Assembly (NCBI RefSeq): GCF_050896395.1
Contig: NZ_JBPBBA010000020.1
Coordinates: 1 to 64,000 of the forward strand
Direction: 5' to 3'
Source: Nioella aestuarii
GTDB lineage: Bacteria; Pseudomonadota; Alphaproteobacteria; Rhodobacterales; Rhodobacteraceae
Length of the DNA stretch: 64,000 bases
Shown here: piece after piece, positions 8,822-16,300 of the stretch
Layout of the letters: every line of letters starts with the position of its first letter
Position numbering within the stretch: position 1 is the first letter of the stretch
Program-made: the position numbers and the translations under genes
The notes under the pieces: model-generated
The model's input: the letters and a program-made list of their open reading frames with translations, nothing else
What the model was told of the DNA's origin: nothing
Database searches by the model: none

Positions 8822-9783
8822 TGCTGTCTGTCACTGCCGATACCTTCCGGCTGGCGCAGGTCTTCACCATCGCCCGCGGCAGCCGGACCGAGGCCCATGT
8901 CCTGACCGTCCGCGCCTTTGCAGATGGCGTGATCGGGCAGGGGGAATGCGTGCCCTATGCCCGCTACGGTGAGACGCTGGACAGCGTGACCGCTGAGATC
9001 AAGGGGTTGCCCGAGGGCATTTCCCGGCAGGATTTGCAGGATGCCCTGCCCGCCGGGGCCGCCCGCAATGCCGTGGACTGCGCCCTGTGGGACCTGGCGG
9101 CCAAGCAGACCGGCGCGCCAGTGTGGCAACTGGCGGGGCTGCCTGCGCCGCGCCCGATGATCACCGCCTATACGCTGTCGCTGGATTCGCCTGAGAACAT
9201 GCGGGCAGAGGCCGCGAAACACGCGCATCGACCGCTGCTCAAGATCAAGCTCGGCACGCCCGACGACATGGCGCGGCTGGAGGCGGTGCGCGAAGGCGCG
9301 CCGAAATCCCCCATCATCGTCGACGCGAATGAGGGCTGGACGACGGAGGTTTATGCCGATCTCGCGCCCCATTTGCTGCGCCTCGGCGTGCAGATGGTGG
9401 AACAGCCGCTGCCTGCTGGATCCGATGACATGCTGGCGGAGATCGAGCGGCCCTTGCCCGTCTGTGCCGATGAAAGCTGCCACGACCGCGCCAGCCTGCC
9501 GGGGTTGAGGGGCAAATACGACATGGTCAACATCAAGCTGGACAAGACCGGCGGCTTGACCGAAGCGCTCGCGCTGCGCGACGCCGCCCGCGCCGAGGGC
9601 TATAAGGTCATGGTCGGCTGCATGGTCGGATCATCGCTCGCCATGGCCCCCGCCGTTCTGGTGGCGCAAGGGGCCGAGGTGGTGGACCTGGACGGGCCCT
9701 TGCTGCTGGCTGAGGACCGGGAACCGCCGCTGGTCTACGACGCGGCGGGTGTGCATCCGGCAAGTGCGGAGCTGTGGGGGTGA
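8821..9783 (+). CDS. dgcA: N-acetyl-D-glutamate racemase DgcA (enolase superfamily, dipeptide-epimerase-like)
   Basis: Epimerises N-acetyl-D-glutamate to N-acetyl-L-glutamate after DgcN. The 320-aa protein has the muconate-lactonising/epimerase subgroup residues: Lys141-x-Lys143 (KIKLG), metal ligands Asp168 (VDANEGW), Glu194 (VEQPLPAG) and Asp217 (CADES), and Lys239 (NIKLDKTGG). By sequence alone it could be an L-Ala-D/L-Glu epimerase; the 1-nt overlap with dgcN argues for DgcA. Downstream comes a hairpin-rich intergenic segment and an oppositely oriented orphan gene. Confidence 0.87.
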   Translation: MLSVTADTFRLAQVFTIARGSRTEAHVLTVRAFADGVIGQGECVPYARYGETLDSVTAEIKGLPEGISRQDLQDALPAGAARNAVDCALWDLAAKQTGAPVWQLAGLPAPRPMITAYTLSLDSPENMRAEAAKHAHRPLLKIKLGTPDDMARLEAVREGAPKSPIIVDANEGWTTEVYADLAPHLLRLGVQMVEQPLPAGSDDMLAEIERPLPVCADESCHDRASLPGLRGKYDMVNIKLDKTGGLTEALALRDAARAEGYKVMVGCMVGSSLAMAPAVLVAQGAEVVDLDGPLLLAEDREPPLVYDAAGVHPASAELWG

Positions 9784-9835
9784 GCGCCGGTCCGGCCTTT
9801 GGCCGGTAAAAGGTCCAATGGACCTTTCAGGGCGC
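9784..9835. repeat. Three-way-junction inverted-repeat element
   Basis: An outer stem GCGCC (9784-9788) / GGCGC (9831-9835) encloses two perfect hairpins: CCGGCC-TTT-GGCCGG (9792-9806) and AAAGGTCC-AAT-GGACCTTT (9809-9827). It starts inside the region of the dgcA stop codon. The layout resembles REP/BIME-type elements and could also stabilise the dgcNA mRNA end. No strong T-tract follows. Confidence 0.55.
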
Positions 9836-9922
9836 GAATGGGCGGAGCCCCGGTGTTGGTGGTGGGCAGGGCTGCCTACCCTACGTGATATTGTTCGCCC
9901 ACTCGGACTTCTTTCCTCAGCC

Positions 9923-10447
9923 TCAACCCGTTTGCGAAGTGAATCCGATGCGAGAACGGCCCTGTGCTTCATCAAGTTCAATCGAAAATGCCTCGCGGGC
10001 ATCTGTGAAAATCGCTTCGCATATCTCTGCCATGACGTCGTCCACAATCTCGCCTACGTGAATCTGATGTTCCTTGCTGCCGATAAAAAGCCGGATTCTC
10101 CCTCCGTCAGGGAAAAAACTCAAGACAGTTCGAACCCATGTCGCCCCCCGATCTGACTGGTTTCTAATCTCGGTGCAAACGCCCATCCGAATGGGTTCAA
10201 GAAATATCGTCCCACGTCCGTAGCAGTCGAAAGCAGCATCCCGATGAAGCATGCTCGGATCAAAATCGCCATCTGGCGGAACAGCATTTGCTGCGGTTTT
10301 TGGTCCGCCAAGATAATCAATATACGCTTCGACGATATTCGGCCCGATGGCTTTTACTTTCTCGTAGAATGCCAAGGTCTCTAAACCGTACTTTTCGGTG
10401 AGCACCTGAAGTTCTTCATACTTGGAACCGGTCAAAAGCACCCCCAT
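9923..10447 (-). CDS. Orphan hypothetical protein, 174 aa, AT-richer than neighbours
   Basis: No family recognised. I choose ATG 10447 (MGVLLTGSKYEELQ...); a TTG two codons upstream is the alternative. The protein is acidic and soluble-looking, with no signal peptide or membrane helix, two cysteines in the centre (FDCYGRG and GVCTEI) and a C-terminal helical part (VGEIVDDVMAEICEAIF). Codon use is visibly less GC-rich than in dgcA or ilvD, and it is flanked by repeat-like DNA on both sides, which suggests acquisition by transfer. The motif QIHVGEIVDDVMAEICEAIF may be an amphipathic interaction helix. Function unknown. Confidence 0.6.
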   Translation of the reverse strand: MGVLLTGSKYEELQVLTEKYGLETLAFYEKVKAIGPNIVEAYIDYLGGPKTAANAVPPDGDFDPSMLHRDAAFDCYGRGTIFLEPIRMGVCTEIRNQSDRGATWVRTVLSFFPDGGRIRLFIGSKEHQIHVGEIVDDVMAEICEAIFTDAREAFSIELDEAQGRSRIGFTSQTG

Positions 10448-10472
10448 GCTCAACTAACATATTGATTCACGC

Positions 10473-10499
10473 GCGTGGAATTTAGCATGCGTGGAATTT
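10473..10499. promoter_or_regulatory. Paired 11-bp direct repeats upstream of the orphan gene
   Basis: GCGTGGAATTT occurs at 10473-10483 and again at 10489-10499, a 16-bp period, 26 bp before the orphan's ATG. On the orphan's strand the unit reads AAATTCCACGC. This is a candidate binding site for an unknown regulator. Confidence 0.45.
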
Positions 10500-10580
10500 G
10501 CAATAATACAGTTTTGTTCGACTACGCCCATTGCAACCGAAGTCTATTCACCACCCCGCGCGAATAGCGCCAAAGGCACC

Positions 10581-10716
10581 GCGCGATAGCCAGACCGGCC
10601 CCCCGGGCTGGCGATTGGGTGATGCAGGCGCTCCGGTCAGAGGTCTTCCGGATTTGGCGGGGATAAAGCACTCCGTTCAAAGGTCGGATCGCCATCCCGC
10701 GGTCTGGCCATCGCGC
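10581..10716. repeat. MITE-like element with 17-bp inverted ends
   Basis: The left end GCGCGATAGCCAGACCG (10581-10597) and the right end (10700-10716) are inverted copies differing at one base. Inside are two direct repeats GCRCTCCGKTCARAGGTC (10628-10645 and 10668-10685; 15 of 18 identical, 40 bp apart). There is no coding potential and no clear target-site duplication. Confidence 0.5.
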
Positions 10717-10807
10717 TCCCTCACACTCAACACCAATTTCCCCTTTCCCCATATGGCCCTCCCCCGATCTTTGCGCTAAGCAATCCCCGCTCGACAGGAG
10801 GACCGAC

Positions 10808-12640
10808 ATGCCCAGATACCGTTCCCGCACGACCACCCATGGCCGCAACATGGCTGGCGCCCGTGGCCTTTGGCGCGCCACCGGCATGACCGATGGCGAT
10901 TGGGACAAGCCCATCATCGCCATCGTCAACAGCTTCACCCAGTTCGTGCCGGGGCATGTGCACCTGAAGGACCTCGGCCAGATGGTCGCGCGCGAGGTCG
11001 AGGCGGCGGGCGGTGTTGCCAAGGAATTCAACACCATCGCAGTCGATGACGGCATCGCCATGGGCCATGACGGGATGCTGTATTCGCTGCCCTCGCGGGA
11101 GGTCATCGCGGATAGCGTCGAATACATGGTCAACGCCCATTGCGCCGATGCGATGGTCTGTATCTCCAACTGCGACAAGATCACGCCGGGTATGCTGATG
11201 GCCGCGATGCGGCTGAACATCCCGGCGATTTTCGTCTCGGGCGGGCCGATGGAAGCGGGCAAGATCGACATCGAAGATCTGGAGATGAGCAAGATCGACC
11301 TTGTGGATGCTATGGTCGCCGCCGCGAATGATGCCTTTACCGACGAACAGGTCCAGCATATCGAGGAAAACGCCTGCCCGACCTGCGGGTCGTGCTCCGG
11401 CATGTTCACCGCGAACTCGATGAACTGTCTGGCGGAGGCCCTGGGTCTGGCGTTGCCGGGCAACGGGTCGACGCTGGCGACGCATTCCGACCGCAAGGGG
11501 CTGTTCCTCGAAGCTGGTCGCAAGATCGTCGAGATCGCAAAGCGGCATTACGAGGGCGAGGAAAAGGGCCTGCTGCCGCGCGAGATCGCGACCTTCGAGG
11601 CGTTCGAGAATGCGATGAGCCTCGATATCGCCATGGGCGGGTCCACCAACACCGTGCTGCACCTTCTGGCCATCGCCCATGAGGGCGAGGTGGATTTCAC
11701 CATGTCCGACATGGACCGGCTCAGCCGCAAGGTGCCCTGCCTGTGCAAGGTCGCGCCAAACACTGCGAACGTCCATATGGAAGACGTGCATCGCGCCGGT
11801 GGCATCTTCTCGATCCTTGGGGAACTCAGCCGCGCGGGCCTGCTGCACAACGACTGTCACACCGTGCATTCCAGCACCATGGGCGAGGCGATTGCCAAAT
11901 GGGATATCGCGGTGGCGAACAACCCCGAGGCCGAAAGCCTGTTCAAGGCCGCGCCCGGTGGCGTGCGTACGACGCAGGCCTTCAGCCAGTCGAACCGCTA
12001 CAAGGAACTGGACACTGACCGCACCAATGGCGTGATCCGCGACAAGGAAAACGCCTTTAGCCAGGATGGCGGCCTTGCGGTTCTGTTCGGCAATATCGCC
12101 GAGGATGGCTGCATCGTGAAAACCGCCGGTGTGGATGCGTCCATTCTGCAATTCACCGGCACCGCGCATGTGTGTGAAAGCCAGGACGAGGCGGTCAGCA
12201 ACATCCTGACCGGTAAGGTCAAGGAAGGTGACGTTGTGGTGATCCGTTACGAGGGGCCGCGCGGCGGGCCGGGGATGCAGGAGATGCTCTACCCGACCTC
12301 TTACCTGAAGTCGAAGGGGCTCGGTAAAGCCTGCGCCCTGCTGACGGATGGCCGCTTCTCTGGTGGCACCTCGGGTCTTTCCATCGGCCATGTCTCTCCC
12401 GAAGCGGCAGAGGGTGGCGCGATTGGTCTTGTCCAGAACGGTGACAAGATCGAAATCGACATTCCCAACCGCACAATCAATCTGGCTGTGTCCGACGAAG
12501 AGCTGGCCGCCCGCCGTGCGGCGCAGGATGCTGCCGGTTGGAAACCCGCCAAGCCGCGCGCCCGAAAGGTCTCGACCGCGCTTAAAGCTTATGCCGCCCT
12601 TACCACCAGCGCCGCCAAGGGCGCTGTTCGCCAAGTCTGA
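10808..12640 (+). CDS. ilvD: Dihydroxy-acid dehydratase
   Basis: Fe-S dehydratase making the 2-oxo acids of valine/isoleucine synthesis from 2,3-dihydroxy acids. The 610-aa protein is collinear with E. coli IlvD (616 aa). Cluster ligands are seen as Cys122 (SNCDKITPG) and the CPTCGSCSGMF motif with Cys196; substrate loops include GGSTNTVLH and SGGTSGLSIGHVSPEA. The ribosome site AGGAGG is 6 nt before ATG. It is followed after 15 nt by dat on the same strand, so co-transcription is likely and links branched-chain synthesis with a D-amino-acid transaminase. Confidence 0.97.
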   Translation: MPRYRSRTTTHGRNMAGARGLWRATGMTDGDWDKPIIAIVNSFTQFVPGHVHLKDLGQMVAREVEAAGGVAKEFNTIAVDDGIAMGHDGMLYSLPSREVIADSVEYMVNAHCADAMVCISNCDKITPGMLMAAMRLNIPAIFVSGGPMEAGKIDIEDLEMSKIDLVDAMVAAANDAFTDEQVQHIEENACPTCGSCSGMFTANSMNCLAEALGLALPGNGSTLATHSDRKGLFLEAGRKIVEIAKRHYEGEEKGLLPREIATFEAFENAMSLDIAMGGSTNTVLHLLAIAHEGEVDFTMSDMDRLSRKVPCLCKVAPNTANVHMEDVHRAGGIFSILGELSRAGLLHNDCHTVHSSTMGEAIAKWDIAVANNPEAESLFKAAPGGVRTTQAFSQSNRYKELDTDRTNGVIRDKENAFSQDGGLAVLFGNIAEDGCIVKTAGVDASILQFTGTAHVCESQDEAVSNILTGKVKEGDVVVIRYEGPRGGPGMQEMLYPTSYLKSKGLGKACALLTDGRFSGGTSGLSIGHVSPEAAEGGAIGLVQNGDKIEIDIPNRTINLAVSDEELAARRAAQDAAGWKPAKPRARKVSTALKAYAALTTSAAKGAVRQV

Positions 12641-12655
12641 AAAGGAATCACGCCC

Positions 12656-13519
12656 ATGACCCGCACTGTTTATGTGAACGGTGAGTATCTGCCGGAAAAC
12701 GAGGCGAAGGTGTCTATCTTCGACCGGGGGTTCCTTTTTGCCGATGGCGTTTACGAAGTGACCAGCGTGCTTGGTGGCAAGCTCATCGACTTCGCCGGTC
12801 ACGCCAAGCGGCTGGAACGGTCACTGAATGAACTGGAAATGGCCAATCCGATCAGCACCGAGGATCTGCTGGAGGTTCACCGTCAGTTGGTTGAACGGAA
12901 CGGCATCACCGATGGCCTGATCTACCTGCAAATCACTCGCGGTGCGCCCGCGGATCGTGACTTTGCCTTCCCGCCCGAGGACACCGCGCCGACCATCGTT
13001 CTGTTCACCCAGAACAAGCCGGGTCTGGCGGATGCGCCGCAGGCCAAGGTGGGTATGAAAGTGATCTCGGTCGAAGACCTCCGGTGGGGCCGCCGTGATA
13101 TCAAGACGGTTCAGCTGCTCTACCCCTCGCTCGGCAAGATGGCTGCGAAGAAAGCGGGCTGTGATGATGCCTGGATGGTCGAGGATGGGTTCGTGACCGA
13201 AGGCACTTCGAACAACGCCTATATCGTGACCAAGGATGGCACCATCGTCACGCGGCAGCTGTCCAACGACATCCTGCACGGCATCACCCGCGCCGCCGTA
13301 CTGCGGTTCGCTCGTGAAGCACAGATGAAGGTGGAAGAACGTCCCTTCACCATCGAAGAGGCGCAGGACGCGGCAGAGGCTTTCGTGACCTCTGCTTCGG
13401 CTTTCGTAATGCCGGTTGTGGAGATCGACGGTCAGCCCGTAGGTACCGGCAAGGTGGGCAACATCGCCCCGCGCATCCGCGAGATCTATCTTGAGGAAAT
13501 GCGCAAGGCTGCGGTCTGA
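12656..13519 (+). CDS. dat: D-amino-acid transaminase (class IV PLP aminotransferase)
   Basis: Transfers the amino group between D-amino acids and 2-oxo acids, typically forming D-glutamate or D-alanine. The 287-aa protein begins with the Dat-type VYVNGEYLPENEAKVSIFDR and has FLFADGVYEV, PLP lysine Lys150 in GRRDIKTVQLLYP, and a C-terminal VTSASAFVMPV. Class IV also contains IlvE and aminodeoxychorismate lyase. The true IlvE is elsewhere (23383-24252), and the N-terminal motif favours Dat. It lies downstream of ilvD and close to dgcNA, whose substrate D-glutamate is a Dat product. Confidence 0.88.
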   Translation: MTRTVYVNGEYLPENEAKVSIFDRGFLFADGVYEVTSVLGGKLIDFAGHAKRLERSLNELEMANPISTEDLLEVHRQLVERNGITDGLIYLQITRGAPADRDFAFPPEDTAPTIVLFTQNKPGLADAPQAKVGMKVISVEDLRWGRRDIKTVQLLYPSLGKMAAKKAGCDDAWMVEDGFVTEGTSNNAYIVTKDGTIVTRQLSNDILHGITRAAVLRFAREAQMKVEERPFTIEEAQDAAEAFVTSASAFVMPVVEIDGQPVGTGKVGNIAPRIREIYLEEMRKAAV

Positions 13520-13540
13520 GCTGGCACTGATGCAAACATA

Positions 13541-13571
13541 AAAAAGGGGCCGCACGATGCGGCCCCTTTTT
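13541..13571. terminator. Bidirectional rho-independent terminator between dat and the DEAD-box gene
   Basis: Perfect 13-bp stem AAAAAGGGGCCGC / GCGGCCCCTTTTT with a 5-nt loop ACGAT. The A-run and T-run make it functional on both strands, serving the two convergent genes. Confidence 0.92.
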
Positions 13572-13573
13572 CT

Positions 13574-14878
13574 TTATGCCGCCGGTTTGCGGCGTTGTTT
13601 GTTGCGGCGGGCCTGACGTGGCTTGGCCGGGGCCGGGGCCTGGCCTTGGCCGTGGCCCTGGCCACCACCGCCACCACCGGACCGGCGGCGACGCTGACCT
13701 TGGCCACCGCCACCACCCCCGCGCTTGGGCTTTTCGACCTTCACCTCTTCGGGCTTGCGGCCGCTGCCAACCGGGATCGAAACCTTCATCACTTTCTCGA
13801 TTTGGTTCAGCAGACCAACCTCTTCAGCGCAACAAAAGGCAATCGCCTCGCCATCGCGGCCCGCACGCGCGGTGCGGCCGATGCGGTGGACATAGTTGTC
13901 GGGCACTTCCGGCAGGTCGTAGTTATAGACGGTGCGCACATCGGGAATGTCGATTCCGCGTGCCGCCACATCCGTGGCGACGAGGATCTTCACCTGGCCG
14001 TCCTTGAACGCCTTGATGGCACGGTCGCGCTGGCCCTGGCTCTTGTTGCCATGAATGGACGCGGCGTCGAACCCGTCGGCAACCAGCCCCTTCATCAGCT
14101 TTTCGGCGCCATGCTTGGTGCGTGAAAATACAAGGCTCAGCGTATCAGGATGGCGGCGCAGAAGCTCTCGCAGCATGGCGGGCTTTTCGCTTTTGGCAAC
14201 AAAATGCACGCATTGCGTAACCTTGTCTGCGGCTTTGCCAGGGGGCGAGACCTGCACCCGGCGCGGATTGGTCAGATAGGTGCGTGACAGTTCTTCCATC
14301 TGTTTGGGCATGGTGGCCGAAAACAGCATGGTCTGGCGGGGCGTTCCCAGTTCCGGCGCAATCCGACGCAGCGCGTGAATAAAGCCGAGGTCCAGCATCT
14401 GATCGGCTTCGTCCAGCACAAGGAACTGCGCAAGGTCCAGCCGCACGGCGCGGCGGTCCATCAGGTCGATCAGTCGACCGGGGGTCGCGACCAGAATGTC
14501 AGTGCCGCGCTCAAGGAACCGCATCTGCACATTGATCGACTGTCCGCCAACGACGGTGCCGACGCGCAGATGAGAGCCCTTCACATAAGCGCGCAGGTTT
14601 TCCGCGATCTGGTTAGTCAGCTCGCGCGTTGGCGCGAGGATCAGCGCCTTGACGGACTTGGGTTCACGCTTGCCCTGATGGGTTAGCAGGTGTTCCACCA
14701 GTGGCAGTCCAAAGGCAGCCGTCTTGCCGGTGCCGGTCTGGGCAAGGCCCATAATGTCGTGACCCGCCAGCGCCAGCGGGATCGCCTGGTTCTGAATCGG
14801 GGTGGGGCTGTCGTAGCCCGCGGATTTTACTGCAGCCAGCAGTGTCGGCGAGAGGCCGAGCATATCAAAATCGAACAC
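13574..14878 (-). CDS. DEAD-box ATP-dependent RNA helicase (RhlE-like)
   Basis: RNA duplex unwinding in ribosome assembly or mRNA decay. I start it at GTG 14878, preceded by AAAGGA and giving (V/M)FDFDMLGLSPTLLAAVK, 434 aa. An upstream ATG at 15076 would add 66 residues without family character. The core has the Q motif (SPTPIQNQAIP), Walker A AQTGTGKT (Lys52), DEAD in VLDEADQMLDLG, SAT in LFSATMPKQ, and HRIGRTARAG. The last 50 residues are a Gly/Arg/Lys/Pro-rich tail, likely RNA-binding. It is convergent with dat and divergent from asd. Confidence 0.92.
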   Translation of the reverse strand: MFDFDMLGLSPTLLAAVKSAGYDSPTPIQNQAIPLALAGHDIMGLAQTGTGKTAAFGLPLVEHLLTHQGKREPKSVKALILAPTRELTNQIAENLRAYVKGSHLRVGTVVGGQSINVQMRFLERGTDILVATPGRLIDLMDRRAVRLDLAQFLVLDEADQMLDLGFIHALRRIAPELGTPRQTMLFSATMPKQMEELSRTYLTNPRRVQVSPPGKAADKVTQCVHFVAKSEKPAMLRELLRRHPDTLSLVFSRTKHGAEKLMKGLVADGFDAASIHGNKSQGQRDRAIKAFKDGQVKILVATDVAARGIDIPDVRTVYNYDLPEVPDNYVHRIGRTARAGRDGEAIAFCCAEEVGLLNQIEKVMKVSIPVGSGRKPEEVKVEKPKRGGGGGGQGQRRRRSGGGGGGQGHGQGQAPAPAKPRQARRNKQRRKPAA

Positions 14879-15205
14879 GTTTTTCCTTTCCGGCGCGGTG
14901 TCGCGCACGGGTGAATACAGATCATCGCTCCCGAGAATCGGGAACAGCGAGGGTGCGGTCAGGCGCTCTGCGAAACGGGCGGATCCCATTGAACCGGCCG
15001 GACCGTCAGACCCTGCGTGATGGGGACTGGAAGATAGGGTTGCCCTGAGCCATTGGCGCATCTGCGCAGGCTTCACTGCTCACGCGGCAGAAAGGCATGG
15101 GTGTCACATGTTCGCAATTGCAGCATAAGTCAAGCCTGTTGCCCCTTTTGATTCCCTCAGGCTTGCGTTATGTGCGCCGCTGTTCCCAGCAAAGAGGACA
15201 AGATC
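14879..15205. other. 327-bp divergent intergenic region, helicase / asd
   Basis: No supported gene. It must contain the promoters for the helicase (minus) and asd (plus); I cannot pick out a convincing -35/-10 pair for either. The asd ribosome site AAAGAGG is at 15191-15197. The 200-nt leader of the helicase would be unusually long if transcription starts near asd, as in cold-shock helicases. Confidence 0.5.
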
Positions 15206-16228
15206 ATGGGCTACAGAGTTGCCGTTGTCGGCGCCACGGGAAACGTGGGCCGCGAAATGCTGAACATCCTGGCCGAGCGCCAGTTCCCTGTGGACGAACT
15301 TGCCGCACTGGCATCGCGTCGTTCGCTTGGGACCGAGTGCAGCTTCGGTGACAAGACTATCAAGACTCAGGATCTGGATACATTCGACTTCACCGGATGG
15401 GATATTGCGCTGTTCGCCATCGGCTCGGACGCGACCAAGACCTATGCCCCCAAGGCTGCCAAGGCGGGCTGCATCGTCATCGATAACAGCTCGCTCTACC
15501 GTTACGACCCAGAGATTCCGCTGGTTGTTCCGGAAGTGAACCCCGAAGCGGTTGAGATGTATAAGAACAAGAACATCATCGCGAACCCCAACTGCTCGAC
15601 TGCGCAGATGGTGGTGGCGCTGAAGCCGTTGCATGACCGTGCGCGGATCAAGCGGGTGGTGGTCAGCACCTATCAATCAGTGTCCGGCACCGGCAAAGAC
15701 GCGATTGACGAGCTGTGGGACCAGACCAAGGGCATGTATGTGCCGGGTCAGGAAGTGGCCCCCAAGGTTTACCCCAAGCAGATCGCCTTCAACGTGATTC
15801 CGCATATCGACGTCTTCATGGAGGACGGCTCGACCAAGGAAGAGTGGAAGATGGTGGCCGAAACCAAAAAGATCGTGGACCCCTCGATCAAGGTCACGGC
15901 AACCTGCGTGCGGGTGCCGGTTTTTGTGGGCCACTCGGAAGCGATCAACATCGAGTTCGAAGAGTTCATTGACGAGGATGAAGTCCGCGACATCCTGCGC
16001 GAGGCGCCTGGTATCCTGGTCGTCGACAAGCGCGAGGCTGGCGGCTACGTGACCCCGGTGGAATGCGTTGGCGACTACGCCACGTTCATCAGCCGCATCC
16101 GTCAGGACAGCACCATCGAGAACGGCATCAACCTGTGGTGCGTGTCGGACAACCTGCGCAAGGGCGCGGCGTTGAACGCCGTGCAGATCGCCGAAACGCT
16201 CGGCAATCGGGTGCTGAAAAAGGGCTGA
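15206..16228 (+). CDS. asd: Aspartate-semialdehyde dehydrogenase
   Basis: NADPH-dependent reduction of aspartyl phosphate to aspartate semialdehyde, the branch to lysine/diaminopimelate, threonine and methionine. The 340-aa protein starts at ATG 15206 (MGYRVAVVGATGNVGREML), 8 nt after AAAGAGG; an ATG 36 bases earlier lacks a ribosome site. The nucleotide loop GATGNVG is at residues 9-15 and catalytic Cys130 is in NPNCSTAQ. The gene stands alone and is closed by a strong hairpin. Confidence 0.96.
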   Translation: MGYRVAVVGATGNVGREMLNILAERQFPVDELAALASRRSLGTECSFGDKTIKTQDLDTFDFTGWDIALFAIGSDATKTYAPKAAKAGCIVIDNSSLYRYDPEIPLVVPEVNPEAVEMYKNKNIIANPNCSTAQMVVALKPLHDRARIKRVVVSTYQSVSGTGKDAIDELWDQTKGMYVPGQEVAPKVYPKQIAFNVIPHIDVFMEDGSTKEEWKMVAETKKIVDPSIKVTATCVRVPVFVGHSEAINIEFEEFIDEDEVRDILREAPGILVVDKREAGGYVTPVECVGDYATFISRIRQDSTIENGINLWCVSDNLRKGAALNAVQIAETLGNRVLKKG

Positions 16229-16264
16229 TCCGAAAGCTCGCTTGACGATTCGATGAAGAAGATG

Positions 16265-16298
16265 AACCCTTCCTGACATCCGAGCAGGAAGGGTTTTT
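16265..16298 (+). terminator. Rho-independent terminator after asd
   Basis: Stem AACCCTTCCTG (16265-16275) / CAGGAAGGGTT (16285-16295), loop ACATCCGAG, with a T-run ending at 16298. The next gene's ATG begins only 3 bases later, so that gene is transcribed by read-through or from a promoter inside asd. Confidence 0.88.
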
Positions 16299-16300
16299 CA

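Larger units (their letters stand above)
10448..10807. other. 360-bp intergenic region upstream of ilvD: direct repeats and a MITE-like element
   Basis: No convincing gene. It holds two 11-bp direct repeats GCGTGGAATTT (10473 and 10489) just upstream of the orphan gene and a 136-bp inverted-repeat element (10581-10716). The ilvD ribosome site AGGAGG (10796-10801) is at the right end. The piece from 10448 to about 10530 is AT-rich and probably holds the orphan gene's promoter. Confidence 0.6.

Noticed and set aside
10727..12802. Long open frame antisense to ilvD (691 codons)
   Set aside because: GC-rich codon bias leaves the opposite strand open; the plus strand encodes a full, well-conserved IlvD and the antisense protein has no recognisable domain.
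13574..15076. Longer helicase start at 15076
   Set aside because: The extra 66 residues lack helicase character, and GTG 14878 has a good ribosome site and the family-typical N-terminus.
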